Assembly (NCBI RefSeq): GCF_020382885.2
Contig: NC_058511.1
Location: 6,789,501 to 6,853,500 of the forward strand
Length of the DNA: 64,000 bases
Direction: 5' to 3'
From: Scatophagus argus
Lineage: Eukaryota; Chordata; Actinopteri; Scatophagidae
Part shown: in pieces, positions 33,389 through 45,200 of the stretch
Position numbering within the stretch: position 1 is the first letter of the stretch
Layout of the letters: each line of letters starts with the position of its first letter
Made by a program: the position numbers and the translations under genes
The notes under the pieces: model-generated
What the model was told of the DNA's origin: nothing
What the model saw: only the letters and a program-made list of their open reading frames with translations
Databases searched by the model: none

Positions 33389-36039
33389 ATGGCCTCCTGG
33401 TTCACCTGGAATGAGCCGTACCACCGGAGCCCCCGGCGGGATCCGACTGACGTGGTCACCGACACGCTGATGCTGGAGTTCAGCTGGCAGCTGAAGGAGG
33501 CAGAGAGGCAGCAGAGGGAGAGAGAGAACGAGTACAGGCGCCTTAAGACCGGAGTGGACTACAGCTGGCTGGCCAGCACGCCTCGTTCCTCCTACAGCAT
33601 CAGCACCGGGGAGAAGCTTGGCCTGGAGGACCTCTGCTCCAAGGTGCCGCCACCATGCTGCGGCGTGGTTATACTCAAGTAAGGACACCCAAAATCCGAT
33701 CACACGGCTTAGCAAATATTACAGGAAGTGAAGCATAAAGTCGTGAAGTCTGTAGGCACATTCACTGAAGCACTACGTTATTCATTCAAATCAAGGTGTC
33801 AGTCTGCTGGACTAACTCCCGCAACTGGAAAAGAGAAGTGTGTTTATGTTTCTATGGCTAAGCAGTTGCTTTGGGATTTTTACAAAATAAAACGTGTGAG
33901 CACAGAAAAAACTACAACTCCCATGAGCGAAAGAAGAAGGGGTCTCTTATGTCTCTTAAATTATTATAGTTCTGACTCAAAACGAAATGTTTTTTAGTTT
34001 TTTAATTCAAGACATTTTTAAATTTTGCTTTTTACTTAATTGATCCCCGGTTCAACTCCTAAGAAGCCTTTAAATTCTACAGAAATCTGTTGACAAACAC
34101 TACGCGTCATCTTTGGCAGAGACGAGGACAGGTTTCGTCACTGATCAGCTGTCTCCCTGCACATGACTCGGTAATTCTGTGGCGTCTCTGGCCTTTAATC
34201 TGCAGCGGAGACGTCCTGAGCTTGCTCGAGCATCTGTTGAAGCCTCAGGTGTCTTGTTAGAGTTTGACAGTTGTTGGGAAGTAGTTTGAATGGTGTTAAT
34301 GTGACCGAGCAGTGAGGTGATAAACGCTGAGTGGGAGCCACATGTTTGTGCGATTTTAATTAGCTGCAAAAGGAGGAGTGTAATTAGCACTTTTTCTGAA
34401 GCAGAAGTACGTTTTGGCTTTCTGAAATGCCAGCCTGTCCTTTATATTCCTTTTTAAAGCTATATGCACCCAATCAACAAAGTGTCAGCCTGTCTCAGAC
34501 CTCTCATCAATGTTGAAATGAAAACTACGCCCTCAGCTACACTATAATAATGATTCTGGCTGTAAATATGAACCATACAGCAGCGTGTCTCTTCAGAGCT
34601 AACATGTTTGTGTCCAAGCAGAGGGAAGTGGGCCAATCATCAGCTACCTGGAAACACTTACTGGAAAAAAGGTTCCCAAATAGAGGCCAATTAAAGGCTT
34701 GTTAAGGCCTCAGCACCTCTTGTTAGCAGGAGGAGGAGTAATTGGAGGGTTAGCCACAGCCTGCTGGCAACACAGGTGGGGTGGGGGGGCTAATGACTGC
34801 AGTTCCCCTCAGCCCCACAGAGCTTCGCTTTCATAATCTCCTCAGTACTAAAAAGCAATGAAAGATTCATCTCTACTGTTAGGATTCACTCGACCTGATT
34901 TCTAGTAGCAGCAGGCAGGTGTTGCTCAAGAGGTGCTCACTGGAGAAACAGGACTAGTCCAGCTCCACCTCACGGCCCAACCTCACCCGGGCACAGATTC
35001 AGCCTCCAGGTCCCCCCTAACCCAAACTCAACTATTACCTCCAGAGAGGTGAAGCTGGACCATCCATTTGGCTTTGCTCTGAGCACCACAAGTTTCTAAA
35101 AACTACTGTGTGCTATGTGCCTCACACCAAACAACAGAGTTAGTGTCTAGGTGGTGAATATGGTGGAGCATTTAAGATAAATCGATACACTCCAAGTCAA
35201 TGAGGGCCCTTTTGAGAGCCCAGTCCACTGCACAGAAATCTACACGATCTACACGATCCGTCTGCACACGTGCACAACACATCCTGCGAGCAGACTCCAG
35301 AAAGTGGCAGCTATGAACTAATATGCATCTGTGGTGTTGGGAGTATATTCAGACCCTTAGCAGCTAAAGAGGCAGACATTAAAGGAGGGTAACTACTGTT
35401 CACTGGGACTGAACAGTCAGCAGCTGAATTGTATTAAGGTTTTGACAGTTTACCAGTGGAATAACAATAACAATATCTCTGGCATTGATTTTTTTCTTTT
35501 TTTCCCCCTAACTGTTCATCAGGGGTTCAACAACTAAATCAGTGGAGAACTCTTAACTGCTATTTCAGTATGGCAGAATATAACAGTAAGCTCACTGATC
35601 TGTGCAAACCACATGGTCACCGCCTCAAGCCTCATCAGCCCACCTCTGGGGTTTCTGTTTTGTTCTGAACAGGTTTCGGGAGGCTATACAGGCCAACGAG
35701 CCTGAGGTGCAGGAGGTGTCCGCCCTGTTCCGCTCCATCCTCATGGAGTCTCTGGATCAGCTGAAGGAGGAGCAGGAAGTTCAGCGGCTCACCCGCCAGT
35801 GGAACAACAAACGCGCCATGAGCATGACCCTCATGAACTTCAGGTCCCGCATCAAGATCAACCCGTTCGGAAGCACGGTGGGCCTGACATCCGCTGCGGC
35901 CGACGGGGCGGGTTTGAGCGACCTCAAAACCGTGTCAGAGGATGTGGAGAGAGGGATGGAGGGGGAGGAGAGGTCGCAGAGGGTGTGGAGCATGCCTGAC
36001 TTCAGATACAAAGGAACCAACAGCAATAAGGTTGTCTGA
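33389..36039 (+). CDS. rd3: Retinal degeneration 3 protein (RD3), two coding exons
   Basis: Small photoreceptor protein that binds retinal membrane guanylate cyclases, promotes their exit from the endoplasmic reticulum and holds them inactive until they reach the outer segment; loss causes early retinal degeneration in mammals. Exons are 33389-33678 and 35673-36039, joined at a split lysine codon (AA|G) across a GT-AG intron of 2 kb. The product is 218 residues (human 195). Conserved parts: coiled coil at about 26-52 with LKEAERQQRERENEYRR, the signature TGVDYSWLASTPRSSYSIS (54-72), the exon junction VVILKFREAI, then EPEVQEVSALFRSILMESL, LTRQWNNKR, KTVSEDVER and WSMPDFR near the end. Extra length comes mainly from an Ala/Gly-rich insert (TSAAADGAGL) and a short tail. 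A splice acceptor (CCCCCCTCAG, ending 33362) lies 26 bp before the ATG, so there is at least one upstream non-coding exon. Confidence 0.95.
33679..35672 (+). other. rd3: rd3 intron between coding exons
   Basis: GTAAGG donor at 33679 and TTGTTCTGAACAG acceptor ending at 35672. No additional gene or exon is seen inside. Confidence 0.85.
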
Positions 36040-37719
36040 TGTGGGGAGCTCATGGGGACTGTGATGGTGGCACGTTTCAGCAGGACAGAGGCTGAACTCC
36101 AGGACTCTCGGCAGCAGTACGACCACGTTGCACTGGGCGAGGGGGAGGTGAATCCCATTATCCTCCTGCCCTATTCAGTATGAAACCAATCAGCATTTGA
36201 GCCTTTTACTGCTTTATCCTGCCAGGGAAACACCAAGTGTTTTTCTCAGATCTTCTGTACCTTGAAAACACCTTTTCTTGGACTTGAACGTTTCAACTTT
36301 ATGTGAGATTATTGCCTCCAACAGAGATGCATCTTATGTTTTGTAGACGTCAGTCTCTACACATTGAGGGCTATTTACTGTAGTCCAGTAGGGATATTTA
36401 TGTAACTTAGGCTTTGCAGGAATGAAATGAAATATGTTGGCATTTACGTGTCACACAGCATATTAAGGGCCACAGAATCTTGACTGATGGAATATTTTAC
36501 AGATTTATGTAATTAAATGTTACTCATTTGGTCTTAAGAAAAAAAATCTGTAATATTCAACACTCACATGACGTCATTCAGAGGTTGAGTCATGCTCTCC
36601 CTCTACAGAGTGATCTTTGTATTTCTTCGAACTGAAAGCAAGGACTCGACATATCAATTCATCATCCAAGGTCAGCAAATTGAAAGCTTTCCTTGTTTTT
36701 CCATTTGCAAGAAGGTTTGAAAAAAAAGGCATAAAGAAATGTTACTGGACCTCCGAGAGTGAAGCATTTCAAAGTAAAATCTTTCCAGCAGTTTATTGTC
36801 ATTTCTCTTCTGTTTTTCCACACAGCAAAATTCAACAGTACACAATATATTTACTCCATCATCCATGAAAAGCTTTCCAAATGACTGATACAGGGTGACT
36901 ACTAGAGAATTTATATTTGAAATTCTAAAAAAATGATGCTGAAACAATATAGTTATCAAACAACGCAGAGCACATTCTCATATCATTTTAAAGAGAATGC
37001 ACACATAAAAAAGACTATGATATCAGTACACACTGATAACACTTTGGGTCCCATGACCAGCATGTATTGTGGAAACATGGGCAATCAGTTATCTGCAAAT
37101 AAAATGCATGGGCCGTCTTATACGCAGTGAATGATTCACATGGCCAGCAGGTAAAGCCTGCTTTTCACTGCTCGAGGCCAACAGCTCAAGGCCACAATAA
37201 CTGCCACCAAACTGTCAGCAATTGAGTTGCATTATGGGTAATGTAAGCAGCTGGTTTTGCCAAGGAAGAAAAATACACGTAATTAAAAAAAAAGACAATC
37301 TCTCTCATTTCGCTGAGTTTGGTAGAGCTGGTGGAGACCTCTTTTTAATGGGGTGACCGGATGTTCAAACCACAAGTAAAGTTGTGAGAAGCCAGTCGCT
37401 CTGATTGACTTAATTTTCATTGTCCTCTCATCTGGTTTCCCACAGATAAAATTTAGAACAACACCGTCAAACATGAACATTTCTTGTATAACAAAAGCTA
37501 TCAGACTAAGCTGAAGAACTGGACACTTAGGCAGTATCATGGTGAAATTATAGCTCATGGTCTGAACTGACATACAGTTCTTTACTTTGCTCTCCCTGTG
37601 TGTCAACGCATGTCATGTTCATCATCTCTTTCTCAGAAAACCCTTCATTATTTATCTCCTGGTAAGTGTCCTGCTGACTTGTCCGAGCCTGAGCACCACA
37701 ACTGCAGTTGACAGTGGAA
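36040..37719. other. Converging 3' regions of rd3 (+) and the Ser/Lys-rich gene (-)
   Basis: No coding exon seen. Possible signals are AATAAA at 37098-37103 and ATTAAA near 36512 for rd3, and TTTATT at 36792-36797 (AATAAA on the minus strand) for the opposing gene, so the two 3' UTRs may overlap. The 107-codon minus-strand open frame at 37283-37606 has no recognisable motif and is treated as untranslated sequence. A TACCCATAATGCA ZNF143-like match stands on the minus strand near 37229-37241. Confidence 0.4.
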
Positions 37720-39761
37720 TCACAGGGTAGAGTTCAAGAATTCAAGAAGTTCTGCCCGATTTTTATCCCGCTGTACAAAAACAAAAAAAATCTCGCGTGA
37801 ACCATTTATAAACTATAAAGGTGACACACTTGGTTTCTCGCTTGATAGCAACAAAGTGAGGTTACCTGTTTGTCCTTCTTTGACTTCTTTACTTTCATCT
37901 TTATCTTTTTCCCTGAAATCATGCTGTACTTGCCTTTCTTCCGGTCCTTCAAGTACTGAAAGCAAACCAAAAGTAAGTTTAAGGAGGCTAAAGGACAAAA
38001 AAATTGAATTAAAATGAAGATGGTTGACAAAATTACATAATTAGCTATGTGATTACAAACATAGCTTGCAAGAAACAATGTGGATAAATGTGAAATTAAA
38101 GGATTAGACTTAGACATGCAGTTTTGGTCACATGGGTAAGTAAATGAATTTTATCTAATGGAACTTTAAAAGGCAGATACCTTGGAGATCTGTACAGGTC
38201 CTGAGTTTTCCTCCCCTCCTTTTGCTTTCTTGTTTTTTTTACGCTTATGTCGCTTCTCTTTCTTCCCTTTCTGTAAAAATACCTTGGACTTAGTCTTCAG
38301 GGAGTGAATAATAAAATACTTCAGCCAACTTCAAATTATAAATACATAAGACAAAATGCACAAGATTACCTTTTTGTGTTGTTTCTCCTTTTTCCTTTTC
38401 TTGGACTGCTTTCTAGATTTACTGCGGGAGTCTAAAAAAAACAACAAAAACAACGCATTGAATTATTTTATGGGTATTGGTATTGTTTGGGTGAATAACT
38501 GTCAACAAAAAAGCATATAAGAATAAATGTAACTGACTGAAAAAGGTTTAGTAGCCAGGGATGAAATAAGGAAACACTTACCACTACTGCTAGAGCTACA
38601 CCGGCTGCGGCTGGATGAGTGTGATGAACCTGATGAAGAAGAGGATGATGAGGACGAAGACGAAGACGAAGACGATGACGATGAACTGGAAGAGGACGAG
38701 GAGGAGGATCTGCTGCGGCTTCGCTTCCGCTTTCCTTTCTCTCGTCCTGAATAAACATAGAAGATTAAGACAGAAATTCAAAGATAAATCTTTTTGTTTT
38801 TGTAATTAAACAGAAGGTGACACTTGGTTCCCATTAAGAGAAAAAACTGTAACTGTCAATTTACCTGTTTTTTGGTAGGTGTAACTGAACAATTTAAAAT
38901 CCTACCCTAAACCTACTTTACTGATAAAGTAATCAAAACTGATGGAAACTTTGTGGGATAAAATACCACTGTGATAAGACATAGTGACTCATTATTGTGT
39001 TCTTCAAGATGCTGTGAACTGTAACTCAAGTAACAACTATTCTTCCTTGATTCGCGCATATAAATACAAAAATACAACTTTAAAATTGGTTGGAGTGACA
39101 ATTGGGGAAAAATGGCCAATGAAAACAACAAATGGCTGTTTACTGACATTCTTAATCAAACAATTACATTTTCCTGCAACTGACAGGAGTTACACTATCA
39201 GCAATTATCTAGTGTGTAATCTACAATGCACACAAATTTTCACTTGCAGTGAAAAAACAGCAGCGGATGGGTGGACGTGTCTACATAAGTATTTTACATG
39301 AATCAGTTAGTTCATGTGTGTGCTTTATGGGCAGTCTTGCCTCTGCTACTGGATCTCCTCCTTTTATCTCTTCTGGAGCTGGAGCTTGACACTCTGGACT
39401 CTGCTTTTGTTGACTGTGAACAAAAACAGATGTTTATTCCATTAATTTGTGTGACTGCATCTTCATCGCCACTAGAGACATGTTTTGTTTATTTAAATAC
39501 AGAAATCTGACCTAACGTCAGGAAGGCGTTAGCTGATAGACTTATAAACAATTAAGTTCCACCTCACTGTTTAAAACATTTAACTAAAAGACTACAGTTC
39601 AACAAAGAGTCTGGTTAACGTAAATACTGACCTTTATATTAGCGTTAACTGTCTTTAATCTGATGCTTAACGTTTACTAAGCTAACGCTAAAATGCGCTT
39701 CAAGCTACCAAATTATCCAATGCTCATGAAAGAAGTGGCGTTTTTATAAATTACTCACCAT
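37720..39761 (-). CDS. Ser/Lys/Arg-rich probable nuclear protein, seven coding exons, family not named
   Basis: Minus-strand exons in order: 39761-39759 (the ATG alone), 39413-39341, 38746-38582, 38431-38370, 38270-38181, 37955-37866, 37770-37720. The joined frame is open for 177 residues and ends at TGA. It reads MSTKAESRVSSSSSRRDKRR, a run of 26 serines, an SRSKSRKQSKKRKKEKQHKK-type Lys/Arg block, then PVQISKYLKDRKKGKYSM, ISGKKIKMKVKKSKKDKQ, and the non-repetitive end RDKNRAELLEFLNSTL. Splicing is GT-AG except intron 2, whose donor appears to be GC (AGAG|GCAAGA). The tail is not low-complexity, and each exon joins in frame, which argues for a real conserved gene. The composition suggests a nuclear, perhaps splicing-associated protein, but that is inference; I could not match it to a named family. 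The expected basic, Ser-rich order resembles SR-related factors but there is no RNA-binding domain. Confidence 0.72.
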
Positions 39762-39869
39762 AGCGAAAGAATACAGTTAATATAACAGATATATATACTG
39801 GCACAACAACCGAAAAGAGTAAAATGTATGTTTAATCGCAGTTATCTCCGGTAAACTGCAATCTTAGGA

Positions 39870-39893
39870 GCCATTTTGAATCCCATGATGCAC
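39870..39893 (-). promoter_or_regulatory. YY1 and ZNF143-type sites at the promoter of the Ser/Lys-rich gene
   Basis: GCCATTTT at 39870-39877 reads AAAATGGC on the coding strand, the YY1 core often found just after the start site of RNA-processing genes. Next to it, TCCCATGATGCAC (39881-39893) resembles the ZNF143/Staf element. They lie about 110-130 bp upstream of the ATG. Confidence 0.4.
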
Positions 39894-40890
39894 AGCTGCC
39901 ACAGGCGTTCAAAACAACGGAGGGAAAACGGACGACAGATAACACAGCGCCCCCCACTGTTAAATGATTTCAGCGCTGTGTGCGACAACGTCTAAAAACA
40001 GGTAAGTTCAGGCTGGTCAGGTGAGATAGCGACTCTGTAAAAGATCAGCAGTGATAGACAATGAATGGACAGACGTTAAGCCTGTAAATGTTTAATTTCT
40101 GTTGATTGACTGTTGATTTTAAACATCCTGCCAGTAACAATAACCCACCCGGAAGAAGAAGAAAACCTGTCATTTTTCTTAACATAAAATAATTATAACA
40201 TATTAACAATATAGATTATCATGGAGTCTGACCAACACTAGTTTCTTGAAGATGATTATTGATGTCTCCTCCTCCACACATCAGTTTTTTGCTTGTTAGA
40301 GGCACAGTAGCCTTCAGTGTTATTACTATGGGTGGTACATTGACTAATATCATCCAATGTTAGTTTTTAAAAATAAACAGATGAGTCAATAAGATTTTTG
40401 ATTAGAATCCCTTAAATTTGTGCAATCAAGTTACATAATCAGCAGGACGACCCAAACTGGCTGAACATTAGTTCTGAATTTAGATGTGATAAACTATTTA
40501 ACTCTACTAAATGATGCTAAACAAGCAAAGTACAGCTGATACTTATGGGTGTGTCTTTAATTTTGTAGGTATTTGATTATTGTAAATTTGAACTCTGTCC
40601 TGCTATTGGTGCAAGAGAGAAAATCAGAGGATCACTAGTGTTATTGCAATTCATCCTGAGGGGGGCTTGAATGCTTGAGTTTAATCCTGGGACAACCCAT
40701 CTAATAGGCTAGTTGTTGAGATATTTTACTCAAAAGCACAAATGTCATTCTGTCATTCCTGTTGCTAGATCAAATGTCAGAGACAAACGTAAAGGAGCCA
40801 TAAGACTGAAATATTTCCACAAATAATCTGAACTCACTTCAAGATTATTACCACTAAACACACAATAACACAGGTATTGTACAAAAACAT
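39894..40890. other. Spacer between the Ser/Lys-rich gene and the 3' end of rhag
   Basis: AT-rich with no coding evidence on either strand. Both neighbours are transcribed leftward, so this is the upstream region of the Ser/Lys-rich gene and the downstream flank of rhag. Confidence 0.5.
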
Positions 40891-40891
40891 A

Positions 40892-40897
40892 TTTATT
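40892..40897 (-). promoter_or_regulatory. rhag: Probable rhag poly(A) signal
   Basis: TTTATT on the + strand is AATAAA in the rhag direction. It predicts a 3' UTR of about 1.4 kb after the stop at 42298-42300; no coding exon is seen between. The 142-codon minus-strand open frame at 41264-41692 falls in this UTR and has no recognisable motif. Confidence 0.5.
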
Positions 40898-42297
40898 ATG
40901 ACAGTATTAGTATATTATACAAACACGAGCACATGCCCACACTGTATAAAAATACAAAAATCTGGATGTGTTTCAGTGTTCTGGGCATCATTTGACAAAC
41001 CAACACATCATTGATTAAAGCTATTGTGAGTGTAGTCAGTTTAATCCAGCCCTGCAGTCCTGTGTTTGAGACAGAAGCAAGAAATGGCCGCTCTCTAATC
41101 CCATGATGTACAGCGGAGAGCTTGTTGCAGGTGTGTCGGTTCAACATTCAGAATAGAAAAGAAATCCAGCAGAAACTCACCTACAGAGAAAAAAGTCGCA
41201 AAGGAGGCTAACAACGGTGAAAACTGTCACATTTGCACCACCTCATACAAACGCTGACATTTCTCATTTTTTTTTAAAAAAAACTGTAAGTTTCTGTTGA
41301 GTTCTTTTAAAGATATCTGAAAAATATTCAGTACCAGTTGCTCTTTTTGAACCCTGCAGGGCCTTGTATAAACTCACCATGTCAATCCATCTAAAAGCTA
41401 ATCTGTATGTACATTTAAGAATACGCTGGATGTGAAACAGACAAAAAGAAAAACAAAACTTCTGCTTGCCATGAGACAGCCAGTCGGATGCTAAGTGCAC
41501 GGCTCTGAGCGCGATTCCTATTGCATCAGCTGCCCTCAGACAGACAGAAAAGTGACTGTAAGCAGCCGAAGATAAGTTATTAGTTACAACATATCGTGTG
41601 ACCATCCCTGCCCATATCAGAGCCTCGCTGCTGGTTTCACACAGTCTGACTCTGACTCCTGGTAGGAGGACTGGGCTCCAGTGAGGTGACATTTAAAGCA
41701 GCAGATCAAAGCAGGTTTGACTCCTAACTTTGACCAAAGCCTTAGAAAAAATATATATGCAAGTGTAAAAGAATGTATGACAAAAAGAAAATACACGCTA
41801 CTCTAATATCTTAAAACATGCTTTTATGCTTTTTATAATATAAAAAAGAAATAAAGGGAAAAAGCTTATTGAAGTAGATGTGTTGGAGGAGGGAAGGTAT
41901 GATGTAGGCCACTGCAACTCATGACCGCAATTATCAATCATAAATTTTAAGTGTAAAAAAAAAAAAAAATCCCTGAAGGTCGCTGATCTCCTTACAAAAT
42001 ATTAAACTTCTTTTTCTTTGGGTAAATGGGATTAATCAAACCTTAACATTTAGAGTTGTTTGAATAAAATTACTGTATTGTATAATCCTCTCACTAACCT
42101 TCCTAATCACAAATTTAAACTGCACTGCTATTAAAAATGCATCACATGTTGACATGTTGGCTCAGCTAACAGTTTCAAATCGTGTCTCCTTTTTTTAAAA
42201 ATTGATGACTCATGACAAATTGATATGTGCGTACATGATATAGCTGATTATTGATCCTTTACGTCTTCATTTCCAGCTCAGTGAACTGCGGGAATCT

Positions 42298-45200
42298 TTA
42301 AGCCTCTGCTTTGTTCTTTGAGTGATCGGCGTGAGCCAAGCTCTCCTCATTCTCCTCCTCCTCCTCTGGGACCTGGAAAATATGCAATCCAAATTATTTG
42401 TCTGTCACATAATGAAAGATAGCTGAATAATACATGAACACGATATGAATATCAAACAACTATTGGCTTATATGATGGGGTGAACCGCACCACTACTCTA
42501 ATAACGTAAAAGTCATAACACTACTGCAACTATCACTTGTGATGCTCAAACAGTCAGAAACTAGAGATAATATTTATGAGAAATGGGATTCCTTACCTCC
42601 CAGTAAATAGAGTCATCGAAGCAGTTCTGGTCTGGAGGTTGTCCCCAGAATGGCAACTTCATTATAAAACCTTGAAGAAGAAAATGATTTGATCACTCAG
42701 GTGTGAGCCCTGGCCTTTCCATTGACTGACAAACCCAGAAAACTTGTGTCGCATTCATGGACTCATTTTTCACCTCCACCCACCTGTAATAACACCTCCA
42801 ACCAAAGCGAACCCGAGGGAAGAAGCCAAGGCAGCAGCTTGCATTGCAGGATTACCTCTGAAGCAGAGGAGGAGGAGGAAAGACAGGAGTGTATTAAGTG
42901 ACATGTTACCTGAAGCATAAAATGACTTCAAAGCTATAGTGTAGTTATGTGCGTTATCATTAGCACATGTAAGATTTGTGCTGAGTGAAATGGCCCTTAC
43001 CCTTCCTTTTTCCCCAAAGCCACAGCCACAATACCAGCCAACCCGCCCAGGATGCCAGGCATGCCGTGCAGATTGTGGACTCCGCAGGTGTCCTGGATGC
43101 CCAGGCTGGACGCCAGGATGGGCTACAGAGAAGAAAAAAAACAGGTCTCTTGTTGCAATCCAAGGAGTGTGTTTTTAAAAATTTTTGGCTGACAGAAACA
43201 TTATTTTACTACAATGATTTCTCAGTTCATCTTTTGGTGTCATTAAAGAGTAAATGATTGTCACAAAGTGACATTTTCAGAAATCTTGTTTTGTCAGACC
43301 AACAGCCCAAACCCCAAAGACCCTCAGTTTACTATCACAGAAGAGGAAGAAAACCATAAAATATTCACAGTTGAGAAATAGTGATTTCATTTCTATTGAC
43401 CAATCATGTGCAGCACACATTGTTAGACCTTTGATGTCTTTTTGCTAATGATGCACCATTGTTTTAACTTTGAACTCACAGTCAAGTACTTAAAGCCCAG
43501 GGTAGAGATGACACCAGCCACCAATCCAATCAGCATTGCCCCAAATGGTCCGATGTTCATATCAGCACATGTTCCCACTGCGACACCACCAGCCAAGGTG
43601 GCGTTCTGAATGTGCACCTGTAGAAGTATAAAAACAAGTGAGTTAGGGTTTTTATTTATTTATTTATTTAGTTATGGTGTTATTTTGTATATTAATGGAA
43701 ATTTATCTGACCATGTCCAGTTTTCCTTTGTGCTCCACGAGGCTGGAGATGGCGTAGGCAGAGAGCACGCAGGAAGCCAGGGAGAGATAGGTGTTGATAA
43801 CTGCCGTGAGCTGACTGTCGACCCCTTCAGCGATGGCCGAGTTAAAACTGGGCCAGAACATCCACAGGAAGACAGTTCCTGTTGAAGTAAGCAATGAAGA
43901 CACCAACTTTAAAATCTCATGCATATAAAATCATGCTACAAGTTAGATTCTCATACATTTAAGTATGAATTATTAGTAGTATTTATATTGATTTTCGAAC
44001 ATAAACTGATAGGCTGTTGCTTAGTCATCCACCAGGCGGGACAAGTCACACATGTACAGGAGGCCAGTGATGAATCGGTGAGGGAAAATTTCAGCCAAAA
44101 AAGCCACAATTGTTGCAAACACTATACAAACACTAAGACATTACATAGGTTTAAAGGTCTAGTGTGTAGGATTTAGTGACATCTAGTGGTCAGGTTTCAG
44201 ATTGCAACCAACACCGAATCTAACTCCTCCCTTTCCAAGTGTGTAAGAGAAACTACTGGGGTCTTCAGGAAATGTAAAATTCATACTGGGCTACATCTAA
44301 GGAAAAGCATACACAGTGATTTTTATTTTCAGGTGATTACACACCAATGAAAACATGATTAAAGTCTTCACACAGGTCCTTTAAAGTGTAACTGGTTCTT
44401 ACCAATCATAGCGAACAGGTCAGAGTGATAAACGGATCCCTCATTCTCATGTCCGTTTCTTAACCCTGGTCGGTAAAGTACTCGAGCCACTGCCAGGCCA
44501 AAGTAGGCTCCGTAAGCATGGATGATCATAGAGGCTCCAACATCATTAGCCTGCGAAAGAAAAGTTGATGCAGATAGCACAGTCAATCCATGTAAAAGAA
44601 AAAGAAAATCAGTTTACACAGCTAAAGTTTCTGGTCCGCATGCAGGAAATGAATGCTCCTGTTGTCCATCATTGTTGCTCATCGTTTACTTACGCCAAGG
44701 ATTTCAGCCACCAAATGTTCATTGATGGAAAAGATGGAGATCTCAAGTATTGTCATGATGAGGAGCTGCACTGGACTGGTTTTACCCAGAACAGCTCCGA
44801 AGGAGATCAGGACTGTAGCTGTGCTGAAGTCTGCATTGATCATTCTGCACAATAGGGAAGAAAACAAGTCTTACAGTAAATGGAGATTATTTGAAATGAT
44901 TTGAAACACAAAAAGCAACAAAGTTTGTCATCTGTCAGAGCTAAACAACAAGATCCAGCAGGTCTGGTGTATGGTTCATATGGATATGAAGTTAGTGTTG
45001 GTATTGGTATTTAACTGCATAAATGTTAATTAAGGAGTTACTGAAATCCAACGTGTACTGAAAATGCACTCTTACTTAAAGATGCTGATTTTGATCTTGC
45101 CATCTTGCAGGTGCCAGACGCCCTGCATGAGGAGGCCCCACTGCAGGCCAAAGGCAGCCAGGAGTAGGTTGACGCCCACGCTGCTGAACCCGTATCTCTT

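Noticed and set aside
37229..37241. TACCCATAATGCA (minus strand) as a promoter element
   Set aside because: It is a good ZNF143-type match but sits in the 3' region of two converging genes and this string is also frequent in fish repeats.
38615..38809. Plus-strand frame with Lys/Met/Thr repeats and an acidic alternative frame over the poly-Ser region
   Set aside because: The minus strand has correct splice sites and frame continuity through seven exons, while the plus-strand frames end without partners. They are shadows.
41264..41692. 142-codon minus-strand frame downstream of rhag
   Set aside because: It lies between the rhag stop and its likely poly(A) signal, has no recognisable motif, and is best read as 3' UTR.
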